Part shown: positions 27,701 to 35,977 of the stretch, piece by piece
Layout: each line of letters starts with the position of its first letter
Position numbering within the stretch: the first letter of the stretch is position 1
NCBI RefSeq assembly: GCF_900142915.1
Contig: NZ_FRCM01000004.1
Location: forward strand, 124,001 to 188,000
Source: Mucilaginibacter sp. OK098
GTDB taxonomy: Bacteria; Bacteroidota; Bacteroidia; Sphingobacteriales; Sphingobacteriaceae
Direction: 5' to 3'
Length of the DNA: 64,000 nt
The notes under the pieces: model-generated
Database searches by the model: none
The model's input: only the letters and a program-made list of their open reading frames with translations
Told to the model about the DNA's origin: nothing
Position numbers and translations under genes: made by a program

Positions 27701-30700
27701 CAGTTCGTCTCTTAAAGAGATCATGTGTTCTAACCTGTGAGCCCAGCGTACAGTCGCAATCCATGTTCGCGTCAGTACCTGCTTGTTTCCTTTAAGCCGG
27801 CAGTCAAAAAAGGTTTTGATAATACTCTCTGAAGTTGAAGCAGCATGTTTCAGTATCTCCAAAAACGCGATCGAGAGGTGTTCTGGAATTGGGTCTTCGC
27901 TCCGGTAACGCCGGCCAGCTTTTTTGGATAGTTCGGCAAGCTGTTCGATTCGCTGCGGATCGATTGCGCCCCCATTTTTGATGATCTCTAATCGTCCAAC
28001 GTACCAGGGAATTAAAGCGCCAAGAATCTCTTTATAATCTGATAGTTCTCTTTCCTCATCATAGGAAAGCTTTTTGCCTGAAAATTTCTCTGGCAGAAAC
28101 GCCTCAATACTAATCTCTGGATTTCCACCCAGATACTGTCTTAGTGCCAAAGAACGAAGATAATATGTAGTAAGATTACGATAGTATGATTGGGTAACAG
28201 TTCGTGTTGCTTTAGAGGGTAAATGAGCATTTACAAGCTTTATTGTTTGCTCGGCATCAAGGTCATAATGTATAGCCGCTTCCGCCAACATGACAATTGA
28301 CATATCAGGCTTATCATGGACATCATCTGTATTGTTATCGGATTTGATTGGCTTTTTGCTCAGGGTATTTAATAGGCTTTCAACATCGACCTTCTGGCAA
28401 AATCTGCCAACCCTTGCCAGTTCATTGTTTGCTGCCAATACAAATAGTCGCTCCTTTTTACATTTTTGTAGCAGCTTACCAATCAACTCAAATTGTGCGC
28501 TATCGATCAGGAGCTTTATAAGTGCACCAAATATTTTCGCAACTGCTGGCTTCGGTTTCAATTTTAATAAAAATCCCATGCTTGCATCGACACCGTTTAG
28601 GTTAAGATGAGCGTAAGCCAATTCCATCAGGTCCTCTAAGCGAAGGGGTTCTTCATGGGCTGTAGTATCTTTCGGAGTTTTAAAATAGATGCTAAGCCAA
28701 TTTTCAGCCGATCTTAAAAAACTTCTAGCTTCTCCCTTAAATTCACTGATTTGGGAAAGTAATGAAGCAGAGTAAACATTTTCAGAACCTTCCCAATTTC
28801 CGCCAAGCTCCCTTCGCATGGCGATTTGCTGAATCTGGTCTTTACTCTGGAGCCTAACCAGTAGGTCAACATTGTTTCTCAAAAGACCGGCTTGTCTTTG
28901 ATTACCAGCCGTTTCCTCCCCAGCCCTTAAGGCGAGCTTACAAGCGTCTTTAATCTGATTTACCTTCAAGGCTGCCTTCAAGGCAAATTGGAGACGGTAA
29001 ACTCTGATATTTCGCTGGTCGATGGGACTATCAGCAGGAAGGTAATCGTCTGAGAGTGCGATCTGAATAAGCTTCTCATATTGTTCGGCCTGAAGATACA
29101 GTTGTGGCAATACCTGTGCCGCATAACTCGATTGATTTGCCAGCGGCTCCAGTTCCAGAATGAATTTTTCGAGATCTCTTTTTTCAGCAATAAACTTTTG
29201 CCTGAACCAGGTTTCGGACGGTTCATCCCGAAACTGAACCGAGTCATCTGACAACCAAAGTGATCTGCCAATATCCGTGACAAAACTTTTAACAGCTGAA
29301 ATTTCCACCCCTGCAACTTTTGCGAGGATATCAAGTGGAATATTGGGGGAAAGAGAGGCCAAGCCAATACAAATATTATCCAGGTACCTGTGATATTCTG
29401 CAGGCAAGTTATCCTTTAGCCTGCCGAGCGCTCGTTCTAATTGTTGCTGTATTTGTGCCTCAACAGTGATGACTGATGGCCCTAAATCTGCAAGCAATGT
29501 AGCAATTTCGGCAGCCCCAGTAGCCAAGGCATTTGCTTGGACACGCGGGTTTGCGGAAGTTAGCCTATGAAATTCTTCAGCGTCAGCTGCAGTTGCATCG
29601 GAATAATACAACCGGAGGTTTTGCAGTGTCTCTTCATTTGAAAATGGTGTTAGCGAAAACTTGGCAACATAACTTTGTGGTTTAAGCAATTCCATGCGTT
29701 CTGGCCTGCACAAATATGCTAGCTTACATCCTTCAGGTAATTTTTCCCGTAGGAGTTCGGCAGCAAAGCAAATGTCATTCATTTCCTTTGCCGCCATTTC
29801 GGCATTGTCGGCCGCGTCGATCAACAATAATAAAATACCGTCTTTATAAGCAGTTTTAATTGCGTCCAACGCAGATTCAATTCTTTTTATAAAAGATCGG
29901 ATCATTTCGGCTTCATGCGTTCCATTTTGTATCAGCAGCGGATCACAGAGGCCCTTTGCTGCTAATTCATTCGCGATCTCTACAAGGGCATCCCTATGAC
30001 GATGTCGCGATTTGCTCCTGTTTCGGTAACTGCCCGCCCCGAAGCAATCGTAGGCAATAACCTCTGAACCTTCTGCAATATTGTCGATAAGATACCTGGT
30101 AAAGACCGATTTCCCCACGCCACCGGGTGCATGAACAATAATCGGTTGCGAAGCCGTGAGGATATATGTTGAGAGTTCCCTGTAAATTATCCGGTCTACT
30201 ATTGGTCCCGATGGATCCCAAATCGGTTTTGCAGGGTATAATTCACTCTCAGATTGATATCCGAAACATTGCAGTACATTTTCTTTTAAAACGGTTCCAT
30301 CACTATTAGGCAATGCCCTTTCAGACATTAGCGTAGTCAGGCTGCTCAGCTGTGCGTTATCAACCGTTCCGGCGACTATTCTAGCTACTTCAACACGGAG
30401 TTCTTGTTTTTGCAGGTTGTAATCAGCCTCGGCATCTTCCACTTTTAAAATTGAGCAAAACGATGCAAGTTCAATGCCTTTGAGATTGGTGTATCTCGAA
30501 ATAGTGTTGATGAACTTTTTGTCTGTGCAAGTACCTGTTGCTATATCTGTGAGATTTTGCTTAAAATCCTTTTCAAAAGGCCGGTTGGTCACAATACTGA
30601 ACTGTATCCCTTTACTTTTAATTTCGTTTTTTTTCTTTCGTTCTATGTACTTTTCGCCAAAACCGACAAAGGTATCTTTCAGGTCACTAAGGATAAATGG

Positions 30701-30946
30701 CTTATCCTTTTGGGTAGTCGTATGTTTAAGCTGGTAATAAATAATTTTTGAAGGCGTGTCCTGATCCCCATAATATTCAGAAACGTCTATGACATATTCC
30801 CCTGCCTTGAGGTCATCCTTAGAGCCTTCCACGACAAGCAGACACAAATCAGAATTTGGATAAATTAGTTTCAGGGCCCTGCGTGCAGCCCAGCGATAAT
30901 GAAATGTATCTCCGGCTCTGGAATATCCGACCTTATTGTCTGCCAT
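24671..30946 (-). CDS. Giant Cap4/DUF4297-like nuclease fused to a STAND/NACHT NTPase
   Basis: 2091 aa. The N-terminus (about 8-130) reads GDTFHYRWAARRALKLIYP, then VVEG with Glu40, Asp54, and Gln72-Leu-Lys74 in YYQLKHT. This is a PD-(D/E)xK layout of the Cap4/DUF4297 dsDNA-endonuclease type. A P-loop NTPase follows: Walker A APGGVGKS (273-280, Lys279) and Walker B LLLLIDAADNAE (372-383). The next ~1600 residues are helical, probably TPR- or HEAT-like, with an acidic tail region. This matches the Avs3-like pattern of nuclease, STAND and long sensor but is larger than typical members. First gene of the defence operon. Architecture confident, subfamily tentative. Confidence 0.8.
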   Translation of the reverse strand: MADNKVGYSRAGDTFHYRWAARRALKLIYPNSDLCLLVVEGSKDDLKAGEYVIDVSEYYGDQDTPSKIIYYQLKHTTTQKDKPFILSDLKDTFVGFGEKYIERKKKNEIKSKGIQFSIVTNRPFEKDFKQNLTDIATGTCTDKKFINTISRYTNLKGIELASFCSILKVEDAEADYNLQKQELRVEVARIVAGTVDNAQLSSLTTLMSERALPNSDGTVLKENVLQCFGYQSESELYPAKPIWDPSGPIVDRIIYRELSTYILTASQPIIVHAPGGVGKSVFTRYLIDNIAEGSEVIAYDCFGAGSYRNRSKSRHRHRDALVEIANELAAKGLCDPLLIQNGTHEAEMIRSFIKRIESALDAIKTAYKDGILLLLIDAADNAEMAAKEMNDICFAAELLREKLPEGCKLAYLCRPERMELLKPQSYVAKFSLTPFSNEETLQNLRLYYSDATAADAEEFHRLTSANPRVQANALATGAAEIATLLADLGPSVITVEAQIQQQLERALGRLKDNLPAEYHRYLDNICIGLASLSPNIPLDILAKVAGVEISAVKSFVTDIGRSLWLSDDSVQFRDEPSETWFRQKFIAEKRDLEKFILELEPLANQSSYAAQVLPQLYLQAEQYEKLIQIALSDDYLPADSPIDQRNIRVYRLQFALKAALKVNQIKDACKLALRAGEETAGNQRQAGLLRNNVDLLVRLQSKDQIQQIAMRRELGGNWEGSENVYSASLLSQISEFKGEARSFLRSAENWLSIYFKTPKDTTAHEEPLRLEDLMELAYAHLNLNGVDASMGFLLKLKPKPAVAKIFGALIKLLIDSAQFELIGKLLQKCKKERLFVLAANNELARVGRFCQKVDVESLLNTLSKKPIKSDNNTDDVHDKPDMSIVMLAEAAIHYDLDAEQTIKLVNAHLPSKATRTVTQSYYRNLTTYYLRSLALRQYLGGNPEISIEAFLPEKFSGKKLSYDEERELSDYKEILGALIPWYVGRLEIIKNGGAIDPQRIEQLAELSKKAGRRYRSEDPIPEHLSIAFLEILKHAASTSESIIKTFFDCRLKGNKQVLTRTWIATVRWAHRLEHMISLRDELESYAYDQIRADTEGSPDDLAFDYITLARAVLITSVDNASVYFNNAVEIVSKFGDEMIHRWEATTSLADRASTLNKDQDELSYRFIRIAELVGRDIREKHWSRGEAIQLAIGLSPAGGIAALSRWRDRYIGRFAWLINSMLNKLVESGRINSLLAWSFTPFCSTESLPYLVKAFLKSGIIPVREKNIILEGAVKRLRCELTTDSYWYELLELLQEYGLQSAGLEEILLQLPERPNKESATTSDKEYTPDLDWDEIFNGHELLTPDGITTINEIIKKAATEKQFHMGRHILFKEALERLKDGDLVKFIDALLQCDWLEHYDVASFFEHLPAARSARPAFTNKLQAIIEMVGFHFPLELTNQYGFDLMIKALPGSEEKSVWLKKGMFKGMINNQEFASAENLFDLVRLAAPDLSAPDAAEALTYSLDRFEIHLDNDFGDGPWLPWLKTTGNAVDGLAGFLWSALASPSSDTRWRAAHTIKELAGQAETSVIEALFHYTELSGIGAYGCKSYPFYTLHALQYLMIACARISLEQPVFLKSHAKRIVGFALKYDHLIIQQFAADAAIRIGNASPDIFTSAETEALKLVGKSPFPVELEKEDGFSQADHHENEDDETAYGYDFGYDFSRYWLGGLGDEFGLSQKEIVKRTASVIVNEWKLKAERYDDDPRVELWNRHRDDYRTSFSHGSYPHDHNYRFYLSYHAMMVAGAGLLKELPVVADDDLEAQNWGKWLSYHLLTRPDGYWLADWKDPLPLKRPAWPGQDFKSWQADIKASNMVADLIMKKNKKIWLTVTGGWEEELDSRRETYSVRSALVSPGTADALMRALATCVDPHDFKLPDYRERNMEIAEPPFELKGWIVERNVSAELDEYDPFAEELPFSVLKVGKDIIQDLNISAVKSGKEYVKNQDNGEVVIFSEQWSSTKDDKDQEPQQRGSRTNCSLDFLQELCDSQGMEIIIKVLVDRNMSYRYRSGRDKDRQDPVHKIFILSANGELRDSERSYRIRETVSEGAGTGK

Positions 30947-31249
30947 TTTTTGTCTGTAATTAATTCATATCTCCGAATAATAGTATGAATCAAAAACCAG
31001 AAATTGTTGGCAAAGGTTCGGATTTGTACTACTATTCGTTATCAGCCAACAATCCACTACATTACAAGAATTATTATAGGGTTTAAAGAGTGATAATTTA
31101 TAAATATATCGCTTTTATATTATAATCACATTTCCATATTTTTTAATATGCAACGGTTACAGACTATTATACGCCTAATATCAACTCTCGATATCGCTAT
31201 GTAACATTAACTGAAACTTTTATATATTGCTCCTCTAAACTTTATCCTG
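30947..31249. promoter_or_regulatory. Divergent control region between the nuclease-STAND operon and the AbiC-like gene
   Basis: AT-rich 303-bp gap between two divergent defence genes, so it must hold both promoters. No convincing -7/-33 pair, palindrome or small gene was found. Confidence 0.35.
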
Positions 31250-31651
31250 ATGATTAAATATTTTCAGCCTTTTCTCGATTGGTATAATGAAACTTGGATT
31301 GTCCGCAACAGCGTATTGATTTGGCGTATGGTTGCAATCATAATGATGGTTGGCGGCTTGCTATCGATTGGCTATTACCTCTATGATCTTCACAATGAAT
31401 ATGCAGTATTTACTGATGGTCCGATTGATGTGACTAAAACGGGCGCTGTGGGTGATTTTATTGCAGGAACAATAGGGACCATTTTTTCTCTGGCTGGCTT
31501 TATCATTGTCTATTTAACTTATAAGGATCAAGTAAAGTCAAATGAAAAGGACAAGATAGAACAGCGTTTTTTTACCCTTTTACAGATTCATGTAGATAAT
31601 TCTAATAATATCAACTACCAAAACCCTTATAATGGCAATAACTCCAACTGA
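31250..31651 (+). CDS. AbiC-type phage abortive-infection protein, N-terminal piece
   Basis: 133 aa. Two membrane segments lie at about 25-46 (WRMVAIIMMVGGLLSIGYYL) and 65-88 (GDFIAGTIGTIFSLAGFIIV), followed by TYKDQVKSNEKDKIEQRFFTLL. This is the standard start of the putative AbiC-like abortive-infection family. The frame then closes. The cytoplasmic remainder continues in the +1 frame from 31632, with 20 bp of overlap. So the gene is broken by a frameshift, or the two parts are joined by programmed slippage, or they are made separately. Confidence 0.7.
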   Translation: MIKYFQPFLDWYNETWIVRNSVLIWRMVAIIMMVGGLLSIGYYLYDLHNEYAVFTDGPIDVTKTGAVGDFIAGTIGTIFSLAGFIIVYLTYKDQVKSNEKDKIEQRFFTLLQIHVDNSNNINYQNPYNGNNSN

Positions 31652-32567
31652 AAATAATTCACGGAATTTTCATCCCAATCATTCTGGCAGAAAAACTTTT
31701 GACTTTATTTTAGGGCAAGTTGGCGATTGCTTGAGGGACATTGAACCCTTTTTTAAGTGGATTGAAGCGGAAGAAATTTATACGACTGAATACCTAAAAG
31801 TCGTTCAAATTTATCAAACTGAAAGAAGTTCGATAGATCCTACACAACTAGCCCATTGTGATCTAGCATATAGTATCGTCTATTTTGGAGTAAGTCACAA
31901 TAATTTAACGACCCTAAACCGAATTTTTGAAGGAAAATACAATCAGTTGTTTTTATCCTATTTGTCGTTTTTCATAAAAAACAAACCACATCCTGATGCA
32001 GGGCTTAATGAGGTATGGGAAAACTTTAAAAACACGCATTTGGAAAATATCTTATACGACCTCCGCGAAAAGATTAGGACGCAAAAGAGTGATCCAACCC
32101 AAAATGTTTTCGGTAATTTACAGTGGTATCCGAATCTTGAAGAAATTAAAGAGATAACTCAGCGGCGACCTTTCAAATATTATGGAGGGCACCAATTTAA
32201 GTTAGGTCATTATTATCGCCATCTTTTTCAGACTGTTAAGTATATAGACGAACAGAAAATTTTAAAGTATTCTGAGAAATACGAAAATTTAAAAACGTTA
32301 CGTGCACAATTATCTACTCCAGAGCAGTACCTGCTATTTTTTAACACTATATCATCAATGGGTAGAGCGTGGGAATTAAATAAACTTTCAGACAAGGCCT
32401 TTGAAAACTTCAATTGTTATTTGGTTACTAAGTATAATTTTATAAAAAACATACCAGACACTTTCTATTTGGATCTTGTGAATATCAAAGATTATTATCC
32501 ATTAGTGGATTTTGAGTTTGGAGCAAACCCAATAGAAAGAGGTAATCTTAAAAAGAAGTTTCGATAG
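31632..32567 (+). CDS. AbiC-type phage abortive-infection protein, C-terminal piece
   Basis: 311 aa. HSGRKTFDFILGQVGDC at the start and the later HCDLAYSIVYFGVS, RPFKYYGGHQFKLGHYYRHLFQTVKYID match the cytoplasmic domain of the same abortive-infection family. In intact members this domain is fused to the two-TM module found in the preceding frame. The first residues (MAITPTENN) are probably not a native N-terminus. In the family this domain is thought to cause dormancy or death of infected cells; here activity depends on whether both pieces are joined. Confidence 0.72.
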   Translation: MAITPTENNSRNFHPNHSGRKTFDFILGQVGDCLRDIEPFFKWIEAEEIYTTEYLKVVQIYQTERSSIDPTQLAHCDLAYSIVYFGVSHNNLTTLNRIFEGKYNQLFLSYLSFFIKNKPHPDAGLNEVWENFKNTHLENILYDLREKIRTQKSDPTQNVFGNLQWYPNLEEIKEITQRRPFKYYGGHQFKLGHYYRHLFQTVKYIDEQKILKYSEKYENLKTLRAQLSTPEQYLLFFNTISSMGRAWELNKLSDKAFENFNCYLVTKYNFIKNIPDTFYLDLVNIKDYYPLVDFEFGANPIERGNLKKKFR

Positions 32568-32874
32568 AAGACTGTTTCTCTTGCTTTAGAAATAGACTAA
32601 CTTGTACATAAGGTAAGGGCTAACAAAGGTTAGCGTGGTGGTCGCTTTTTTATAACGGCTCTTCATTAAAAGAATCCATCATTTTTTTCCCAAGCAATTT
32701 CAAGTGGTTATCAAGCTCATCTTTATAATTTACTTTAATTATTGATAACAGTTCATGTAACAACATTAAAAGTTGACCTAAAGTATGCTGATATATTGTT
32801 ATATCCTGATTAATATGTGAATTTAGTAAATCATGCGCACGAGGGCTGAAATGTTGATATTGATAGTTCTTTAA
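32568..32874. other. Gap with start-less open stretch after the histone-like gene
   Basis: On the minus strand the frame of the histone-like gene stays open after its stop codon, from 32874 down to a TAA at 32650-32652. It would encode about 74 residues with a helical, coding-like look (LLMLLHELLSIIKVNYKDEL) but no ATG at its beginning. It may be a gene remnant or a read-through tail. Nothing else is visible. Confidence 0.3.
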
Positions 32875-33060
32875 TTATTTTGTCGCGTTTTTTTTCTCAG
32901 TTACGTCTTTACGCAAATCGGTTGCGATCACTTTGATTTCTTGCAGCGCATTGCGTAAACGTGTTCCAGCCGCTTTATTATTTTTTTCATAAAAGGCTTG
33001 TCCTTCTTTTTCGGCAGTTTCAACAAGTGCCTTTAATTCTGCTAATTTTTCCATGGTCAT
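32875..33060 (-). CDS. Histone H1/Hc1-like small basic protein
   Basis: 61 aa. MEKLAELKALVETAEKEG, then FYEKNNKAAGTRLRNALQEI and a Lys-rich tail (RKDVTEKKNATK), is the pattern of the short Bacteroidetes histone H1-like (Hc1-like) proteins, which bind DNA non-specifically. Hosts usually carry a chromosomal copy; this one lies next to the conjugation module and may be cargo that coats DNA during transfer or dampens expression of the element. A start at the third codon is equally possible. Confidence 0.8.
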   Translation of the reverse strand: MTMEKLAELKALVETAEKEGQAFYEKNNKAAGTRLRNALQEIKVIATDLRKDVTEKKNATK

Positions 33061-33122
33061 AAAATTTTGGCCGCGAAGATAGCAATTATTGTCTTTACGT
33101 AATAGTTTCGATCAGCAACAGG

Positions 33123-34298
33123 CTAAGATGTAAGATCTGCTAGCAGGTGCTCCAATAATTTATTGAGCTTACTGAAGTCGTAGCTACCATAATCTTGCTC
33201 CTCAAGCGACATGAATTTGTCGTAATATTTTGTTTTGCTTTTCAAGGCCCCTTGCAAGGTTTGTGCAGATGGGTGGATACCACCCCATGCAACAAATGGG
33301 GTATGTGTAAATAGATATTTATGATCCAAATACATCTCAATCGCTACGGCTCGCCTATTTACATCTTCTTCGGCGTCTCCATGATCACCCTTTGTTTTAA
33401 ATTTTTGAAACTCTGTCAGATCAGACAGCACAAACTTTTTCATATTTATTGGGTGGGGTACATTATTTAACCTGTCAAAATTATAGCGTCCCTCCGTATC
33501 GTTATCAAAAATGAATACCATTTGGCGATCTGTACCTATTTTGGTTACGCCCTGAAAAAATTTGATCATGCTGCCAACGCCACCAAACGGATAGTTTTCT
33601 TTCATGTCAATAAAGTCAAAAAAATCGGCGATCTCGGGACGCAAAATCTGCAATACTTTTTTTAGCACTACACCATCTGTTGGCCCTTCCGTAACAATTA
33701 AGTATGTTTTGTATTTATCGAGGTCAATAAATTTATCTTTTTTGCGCCATTCTACTAATAGCTTCCTGTTTTTAGGATTTTCAGCCAGTGCCGTTAAAAT
33801 AATGTAAGGATCAATCTGCTCAAAAATGTAATGAGTTGACCGTGAGAAGGCTTCTAAGTAACTTTTAATCGGTTCGAATTGTGGCAAGGTTAAAATCCGG
33901 CGACTAAAAAACTCCCCATAATCTGCGTCTCCCTCATGTTCAACCCAATCTATTTCGTTGATATCTACCGCGCTTAGTAGCTCAACGAATTTCTTTGGGC
34001 TGAAACCTTTAAAGTCCTCCTGCTGATAAGAAAAACTGCGAAAATATTCATTCAGCATAGGTGGAAGTTTACGATAACTATAACCAAGCATATTCAGCCT
34101 TTCTCTTACATCGCCAAGCGATTTGCTATAGCCCTGACCAGTTCTACTCTTGATGACTTCATCGTCATCAAAATAATATAAGACATCGGTTTTGTCTTCC
34201 GGCTGAAACAATGCAAAATGATCGTCCATGCCAAAGATGTATTTGCGCCACTCAATTTCCAGTTTTCCGACGCCCAGGGATAGATATTCGTATTCCAT
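33123..34298 (-). CDS. HEPN/Toprim-associated protein (defence-like)
   Basis: 391 aa from the ATG at 34298, chosen because the family begins EYEYLSLGVGKLEIEWRKY. The N-terminal ~170 residues match the HEPN/Toprim-associated N-terminal domain (DVRERLNMLGYSYRKLPPML). The C-terminal Toprim domain has the catalytic Glu204 in LIVTEGPTDG and an acidic DND motif in VFIFDNDTEGRYNF. Toprim/HEPN proteins cut or modify nucleic acid in abortive-infection systems. It lies downstream of the conjugation-operon terminator, so it should have its own promoter and is probably accessory cargo. Confidence 0.75.
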   Translation of the reverse strand: MEYEYLSLGVGKLEIEWRKYIFGMDDHFALFQPEDKTDVLYYFDDDEVIKSRTGQGYSKSLGDVRERLNMLGYSYRKLPPMLNEYFRSFSYQQEDFKGFSPKKFVELLSAVDINEIDWVEHEGDADYGEFFSRRILTLPQFEPIKSYLEAFSRSTHYIFEQIDPYIILTALAENPKNRKLLVEWRKKDKFIDLDKYKTYLIVTEGPTDGVVLKKVLQILRPEIADFFDFIDMKENYPFGGVGSMIKFFQGVTKIGTDRQMVFIFDNDTEGRYNFDRLNNVPHPINMKKFVLSDLTEFQKFKTKGDHGDAEEDVNRRAVAIEMYLDHKYLFTHTPFVAWGGIHPSAQTLQGALKSKTKYYDKFMSLEEQDYGSYDFSKLNKLLEHLLADLTS

Positions 34299-34374
34299 AT
34301 GTTTTAAAATAGAACTGCAAATTTGCGTTAAAGGCTGTGTATTTATTATAATATTCGAAGAATTGACAAAAAAT

Positions 34375-34408
34375 AAAAGCCCCCTCACACTCGCTGCTGG
34401 GGGGCTTT
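34375..34408 (-). terminator. Strong terminator closing the conjugation operon
   Basis: The arms AAAAGCCCCC (34375-34384) and GGGGGGCTTT (34399-34408) form a GC-rich stem that on the minus strand is followed by TTTTATTTTTT. It lies ~87 bp after the last small gene of the tra cluster, and so probably ends the long minus-strand transcript. Confidence 0.85.
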
Positions 34409-34494
34409 AACCTAAACCTTATCACAATAAAGCGGATTAAGATATCCGCTTTTGATAGTGCAAAATAGTAAAATTATTTTAATGCGAATTACCG

Positions 34495-34794
34495 CTATTG
34501 ACGCTGAATAGAAGTGTTTCTCATATATTCATTAAAACGCTGTTGGTAAATGCGTTCTGCATTCAACCGGCGATTGATCACCCCACAACGCCAAAAGCAT
34601 AATACCCAGGCTAAACCTGCAACACCTAAACAAGTTAAACTTTCTTTGCTTCGCTCAGCATCTTTTGCAGCAAGTTGCTGGGCCGATAACTTTCGGTCCG
34701 TTTTGTGATGTGTAGCGCTATTTCCCAGTGCGCCAAAAAGCGCAAAAGTGGAGATCAAACAGGCAAGTAAAACGTTTCGTACGATAGCTCTCAT
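34495..34794 (-). CDS. Small membrane protein at the end of the tra cluster
   Basis: 99 aa that I do not recognise. It has an N-terminal signal or membrane segment (about 6-25) and a second membrane segment at about 55-75 (LGVAGLAWVLCFWRCGVI). A basic tail follows (NRRLNAERIYQQRFNEYMRN). It is the last gene before the operon terminator. Confidence 0.55.
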   Translation of the reverse strand: MRAIVRNVLLACLISTFALFGALGNSATHHKTDRKLSAQQLAAKDAERSKESLTCLGVAGLAWVLCFWRCGVINRRLNAERIYQQRFNEYMRNTSIQRQ

Positions 34795-34941
34795 AGTGTT
34801 ATAAATGATATTAAAGTTACTAATAATATTAGCTTAAATCAAATATTTTTTGACATTTTAACATAGTGAACAGTTCATAACTGGCTAGCCGTAGTAAAGA
34901 TATAGTACAGCATTTTGAAAAAATGGGACATCACATATATC

Positions 34942-35400
34942 TTAATTCAATTCAATGATCTTGTTGATTTTCCTGGCCTCCTGTACGCGCTCCCTGATCG
35001 TTTCGATCAGGTCGGATAAAGGTATCCCCCGCAACCATATTACCGGATTTTCCGGATCGGTGCTTTTAAGCGTTACATCCATTAATCGAAATATTTGCAG
35101 GACAAAAGATTGTGTGACAATGTAATCCTTCACCCTGTACATTTCCACCTGATCGATCCGTTTGAAAAATATACCCCTGCTTATTTTGATATATTCCTTG
35201 CCAATCAGGTATATGCAGTTTCTCAAAAACAGCACCCGGTACCAGGCGAACCCGGTAACAGCTATTCCGAAAACAATGAAATACGGCGAAAGCTTCCAAG
35301 CTAAAAAAAGAAACGTTAGTGCCAAAGCCAGTAATGGCAATACCTTTATGAATGAAAAAATCACAGAAGGTTTAAGCATGATATCGTCTTGGTGTGTCAT
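34942..35400 (-). CDS. Bacterial PH-domain (YdbS-like) membrane protein
   Basis: 152 aa. Two membrane segments at about 18-35 and 36-52 precede a PH-like beta domain (about 60-145): NCIYLIGKEYIKISRGIFFKR, IDQVEMYRVKDYIVTQSF and ENPVIWLRGIPLSDLIETI. This is the bPH2 arrangement. Two starts are possible (35400, or 35379 at MLKPSVIF); both overlap the 3' end of the preceding gene, which indicates coupling. The role in the element is unknown. Confidence 0.7.
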   Translation of the reverse strand: MTHQDDIMLKPSVIFSFIKVLPLLALALTFLFLAWKLSPYFIVFGIAVTGFAWYRVLFLRNCIYLIGKEYIKISRGIFFKRIDQVEMYRVKDYIVTQSFVLQIFRLMDVTLKSTDPENPVIWLRGIPLSDLIETIRERVQEARKINKIIELN

Positions 35401-35977
35401 ATTTTAATTCGTCTAAAAAAGTTAAATGATTGAGTGGTTTACAGGTTCGGATCATTGTCCGGATGCCAAACGTGGTTTCAAAAGCGTGCAGGCTTAGCTT
35501 ATCTTCTTCAAAAACTGATTTTTTTTCTTTCAGCCAGGCAATAACGTTGCCTTCCTGAAATGTCAGCCTTACCGCTTTGTTCCTGATAGCAGTGGCAACT
35601 TTGATGTCAGTTATTCTACCGATCAAGTCATTACCAAACGCCATTGTAAACTCACGGCCTTTTAGGTTCAAGCGAATCCAACTCAACTGGCCGTTGCCTA
35701 TCCTTGCACCTGTTGCAATAAATAGTATGTCGTTAAAGTTTTGGTAGGCTGTTTGGTTCAGCGTTAAAAATGCAATTGCTTCCATTGCAGAGAAAGTAAT
35801 GATGAGCTGTCTTGCAAACTGATCCCCCGCCATCCACAAATTGCTGGTTGTGGGTACGCGGTGGATGGTGTCACTGAAGTATTCTGTTTCATTACCGAAA
35901 TCAAAAATGGGTTCCTCCACAGCAAAAAATTGCTGAATTTTTGGAGGAACCCCGAGCCTGGTCAAATAATCATTCAT
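35372..35977 (-). CDS. Conserved element protein of unknown function
   Basis: 201 aa that I do not recognise. There is no signal peptide or membrane segment. It contains GDQFARQLIITFSAMEAIAFL, a beta-rich middle (GNGQLSWIRLNLKGREFTMAFG) and a C-terminus ending LNHLTFLDELKYDTPRRYHA. The start codon shares a base with the stop region of the DUF4099/DUF3945 gene, so it is translationally coupled to it. Confidence 0.6.
   Translation of the reverse strand: MNDYLTRLGVPPKIQQFFAVEEPIFDFGNETEYFSDTIHRVPTTSNLWMAGDQFARQLIITFSAMEAIAFLTLNQTAYQNFNDILFIATGARIGNGQLSWIRLNLKGREFTMAFGNDLIGRITDIKVATAIRNKAVRLTFQEGNVIAWLKEKKSVFEEDKLSLHAFETTFGIRTMIRTCKPLNHLTFLDELKYDTPRRYHA

Noticed and set aside
32568..32874. Calling the ~74-codon open stretch a gene
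   Set aside because: It has no start codon and follows a stop in the same frame, so it is kept only as a remnant or read-through candidate.
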